Source of the DNA: DATAWZ01 sp036266975
Lineage (GTDB): Bacteria; Actinomycetota; Thermoleophilia; Solirubrobacterales; Solirubrobacteraceae
NCBI GenBank assembly: GCA_036266975.1
Contig: DATAWZ010000016.1
Location: forward strand, 1 to 6,834
Direction: 5' to 3'
Length of the DNA stretch: 6,834 bases
The notes under the pieces are model-generated. The model ran no database searches. It was not told where the DNA came from and saw nothing but the letters and a program-made list of their open reading frames with translations. The position numbers and the translations under genes are program-made. Below are positions 5,705-6,834 of the stretch, in pieces (position 1 is the stretch's first letter; each line of letters opens with the position of its first letter).

Positions 5705-6691
5705 GTGGCGGGCCCCTCATCCGGTCACGGTCAGCCGAACGGGCTGCAGGTCCCGTGCCTGACCGATCCCGATCACGACCACGTCGGCGAGCATCTGCGC
5801 GACGACCGGTTCTTCTGGTTGGACGTCGAGGACCCCACCGAGGGGCAGATCGACCGGCTGGGCACGCGCTTTCACCTGCATCCGCTGACCGTCGAGGACC
5901 TGCGGACCTTCCACCAGCGGCCCAAGCTCGAGGAGTACGACGGGTACTTCTCGCTGGTGGTCTACGGCGTGGACCCGACCAGCCCCTCGGGCGAGTCGCT
6001 GCTGCGCGAGGTCCACGTGATCATCTCCGGGCGCTTCATCGTCACGCTGCACCACGGCCCCTTCCCGGAGTTGAAGGCCGTGCGCGAGCGCGACCTCAGC
6101 CACCGCGTGCGCAGCGAGCAGTTCCTCGTCTACCGGATCCTCGACGCGGCCACCGGGACCTTCTTCCCGCGGCTGTCACGGATCGACGACGACATCGACG
6201 AGATCGAGGACCACGTGATCGCGAGCCCCGACGAGCGCAGCCTGCAGCGGATCTTCGCGCTCAAGCGCGACCTCGTCGCCATGCGCCGCGTGGTCACCCC
6301 GCTGCGCGACCTGTTCGCCCGCGATGCCGATCGGATCGCCGAGCTCCCGGGGCTGCAGAGCGACGATCGCCTCTACTTCCGCGATCTCTACGACGGGCTG
6401 ATCCGCGTCGCCGATCTCGTCGACTCCTACCGCGACCTGCTCTCGGGTGCGACCGACCTGTATCTGTCCACCGTGGCCAACCGTCAGGGCGAGATCAACA
6501 AGCAGCTGACGGTCATCGCCACGATCTTCCTGCCGCTCACCTTCCTGACCGGCTTCTTCGGCCAGAACTTCTCCTTCCTGACCGGGCACGTCACCAACAC
6601 GACGTGGTCGTTCATCGTCTTCGGGCTCGGCTTCCTGGTCGTGTCGGTGATCGGCTTCTGGATCTTCTTCCGGCGCAAGCGCTGGATCTGA
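5705..6691 (+). CDS. corA: CorA-family divalent metal ion transporter with GQN motif
   Basis: This membrane protein (328 residues from the GTG at 5705) belongs to the CorA family of pentameric Mg2+/Co2+ channels. Seen: a soluble N-terminal domain beginning near FFWLDVEDPTEGQIDRL (36-52), the family segment HPLTVEDLRTFHQRPKLEEY (59-78), a long charged helical region (about 155-265), then two C-terminal membrane helices (about 267-285 and 302-322) and a basic C-terminus RRKRWI. The signature after the first helix is GQN (286-288) where classical CorA has GMN; GxN variants occur in the family and may differ in ion preference, so Mg2+ is assumed and not shown. The start is uncertain: ATG 5642 (which would overlap the mccA start), GTG 5687 and GTG 5705 are in frame, none with a clear ribosome site; I prefer 5705 because the intervening codons look non-coding. 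It converges on the acyl-CoA dehydrogenase gene with 12 bp between stops. Confidence 0.88.
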   Translation: MAGPSSGHGQPNGLQVPCLTDPDHDHVGEHLRDDRFFWLDVEDPTEGQIDRLGTRFHLHPLTVEDLRTFHQRPKLEEYDGYFSLVVYGVDPTSPSGESLLREVHVIISGRFIVTLHHGPFPELKAVRERDLSHRVRSEQFLVYRILDAATGTFFPRLSRIDDDIDEIEDHVIASPDERSLQRIFALKRDLVAMRRVVTPLRDLFARDADRIAELPGLQSDDRLYFRDLYDGLIRVADLVDSYRDLLSGATDLYLSTVANRQGEINKQLTVIATIFLPLTFLTGFFGQNFSFLTGHVTNTTWSFIVFGLGFLVVSVIGFWIFFRRKRWI

Positions 6692-6703
6692 CCCGCGCGA
6701 CGC

Positions 6704-6834
6704 TCAGGCGACGGTCTGCGGCTCGGGCCGCGGCGGGCGGTGATCCAGACGCCGGCCGACCAGCTCGCTGGCGACCATGCTGCGGTGGATCTCGCTCGTG
6801 CCGCCCGCGACCTCATAGGGGCGCACGATCCGGT
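6704..6834 (-). CDS. Acyl-CoA dehydrogenase, C-terminal fragment (runs off window)
   Basis: Only the last 42 codons are in the window, ending in TGA at 6704-6706; the gene continues past the right edge. The visible tail reads RIVRPYEVAGGTSEIHRSMV and continues with ASELVGRR, which is the characteristic end of acyl-CoA dehydrogenases (compare YEGTSEIQR), the segment that helps hold FAD at the subunit interface. These flavoenzymes put the alpha-beta double bond into acyl-CoAs. A Pro-rich tail of about 12 residues follows. Its closeness to mccA and mccB on the same strand would fit isovaleryl-CoA dehydrogenase, which makes the carboxylase substrate, but the visible tail is too short to choose a subfamily and corA on the other strand lies between them. 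Confidence 0.85.
   Translation of the reverse strand, partial: RIVRPYEVAGGTSEIHRSMVASELVGRRLDHRPPRPEPQTVA

Noticed and set aside
6717..6732. Hairpin GCGGC-TCGG-GCCGC as a corA terminator
   Set aside because: It lies inside the acyl-CoA dehydrogenase coding end and has no following T run; likely a product of GC-rich codons.

Overview
High-GC bacterial chromosome segment with dense coding. Protein style (a MceG/Mkl-type ATPase, a carboxylase pair of the kind used in branched-chain amino acid degradation, many acidic and Arg/Ala-rich proteins) points to Actinomycetota. A Thermoleophilia/Solirubrobacterales-like member is my best guess, but this is inference from protein character and not from a marker gene.

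Layout on the + strand coordinates. 1-891 (minus): complete ATPase gene of an Mce-type lipid importer. 939-1604 (minus), 47 bp upstream of it: a protein with the fold signature of 3,4-dihydroxy-2-butanone-4-phosphate synthase (RibB) that lacks both catalytic motifs. 1605-2050: a 446-bp non-coding stretch holding terminator-like hairpins behind the carboxylase genes, a possible 44-codon leader ORF with a strong ribosome site, and a leader able to form competing stems at the RibB-like start codon. 2051-3637 and 3634-5697 (minus; preferred start of the latter 5643): the two subunits of a biotin-dependent acyl-CoA carboxylase, most like 3-methylcrotonyl-CoA carboxylase, overlapping by ATGA. 5705-6691 (plus): a CorA-family channel with GQN in place of GMN, divergent from the carboxylase. 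6704-6834 (minus): the C-terminal end of an acyl-CoA dehydrogenase that runs off the window, convergent with corA.

How they fit together: acyl-CoA dehydrogenase followed by a methylcrotonyl-CoA-type carboxylase is the logic of leucine/isovalerate breakdown, with the corA gene sitting between them on the other strand. The RibB-like protein and the Mce ATPase look like a second, separate minus-strand transcription unit. No CRISPR array, rRNA, tRNA, insertion sequence or prophage gene is visible. The most interesting part of the window is 939-1840: an apparent RibB pseudoenzyme with a complex 5' leader, placed directly ahead of a lipid-transport ATPase.
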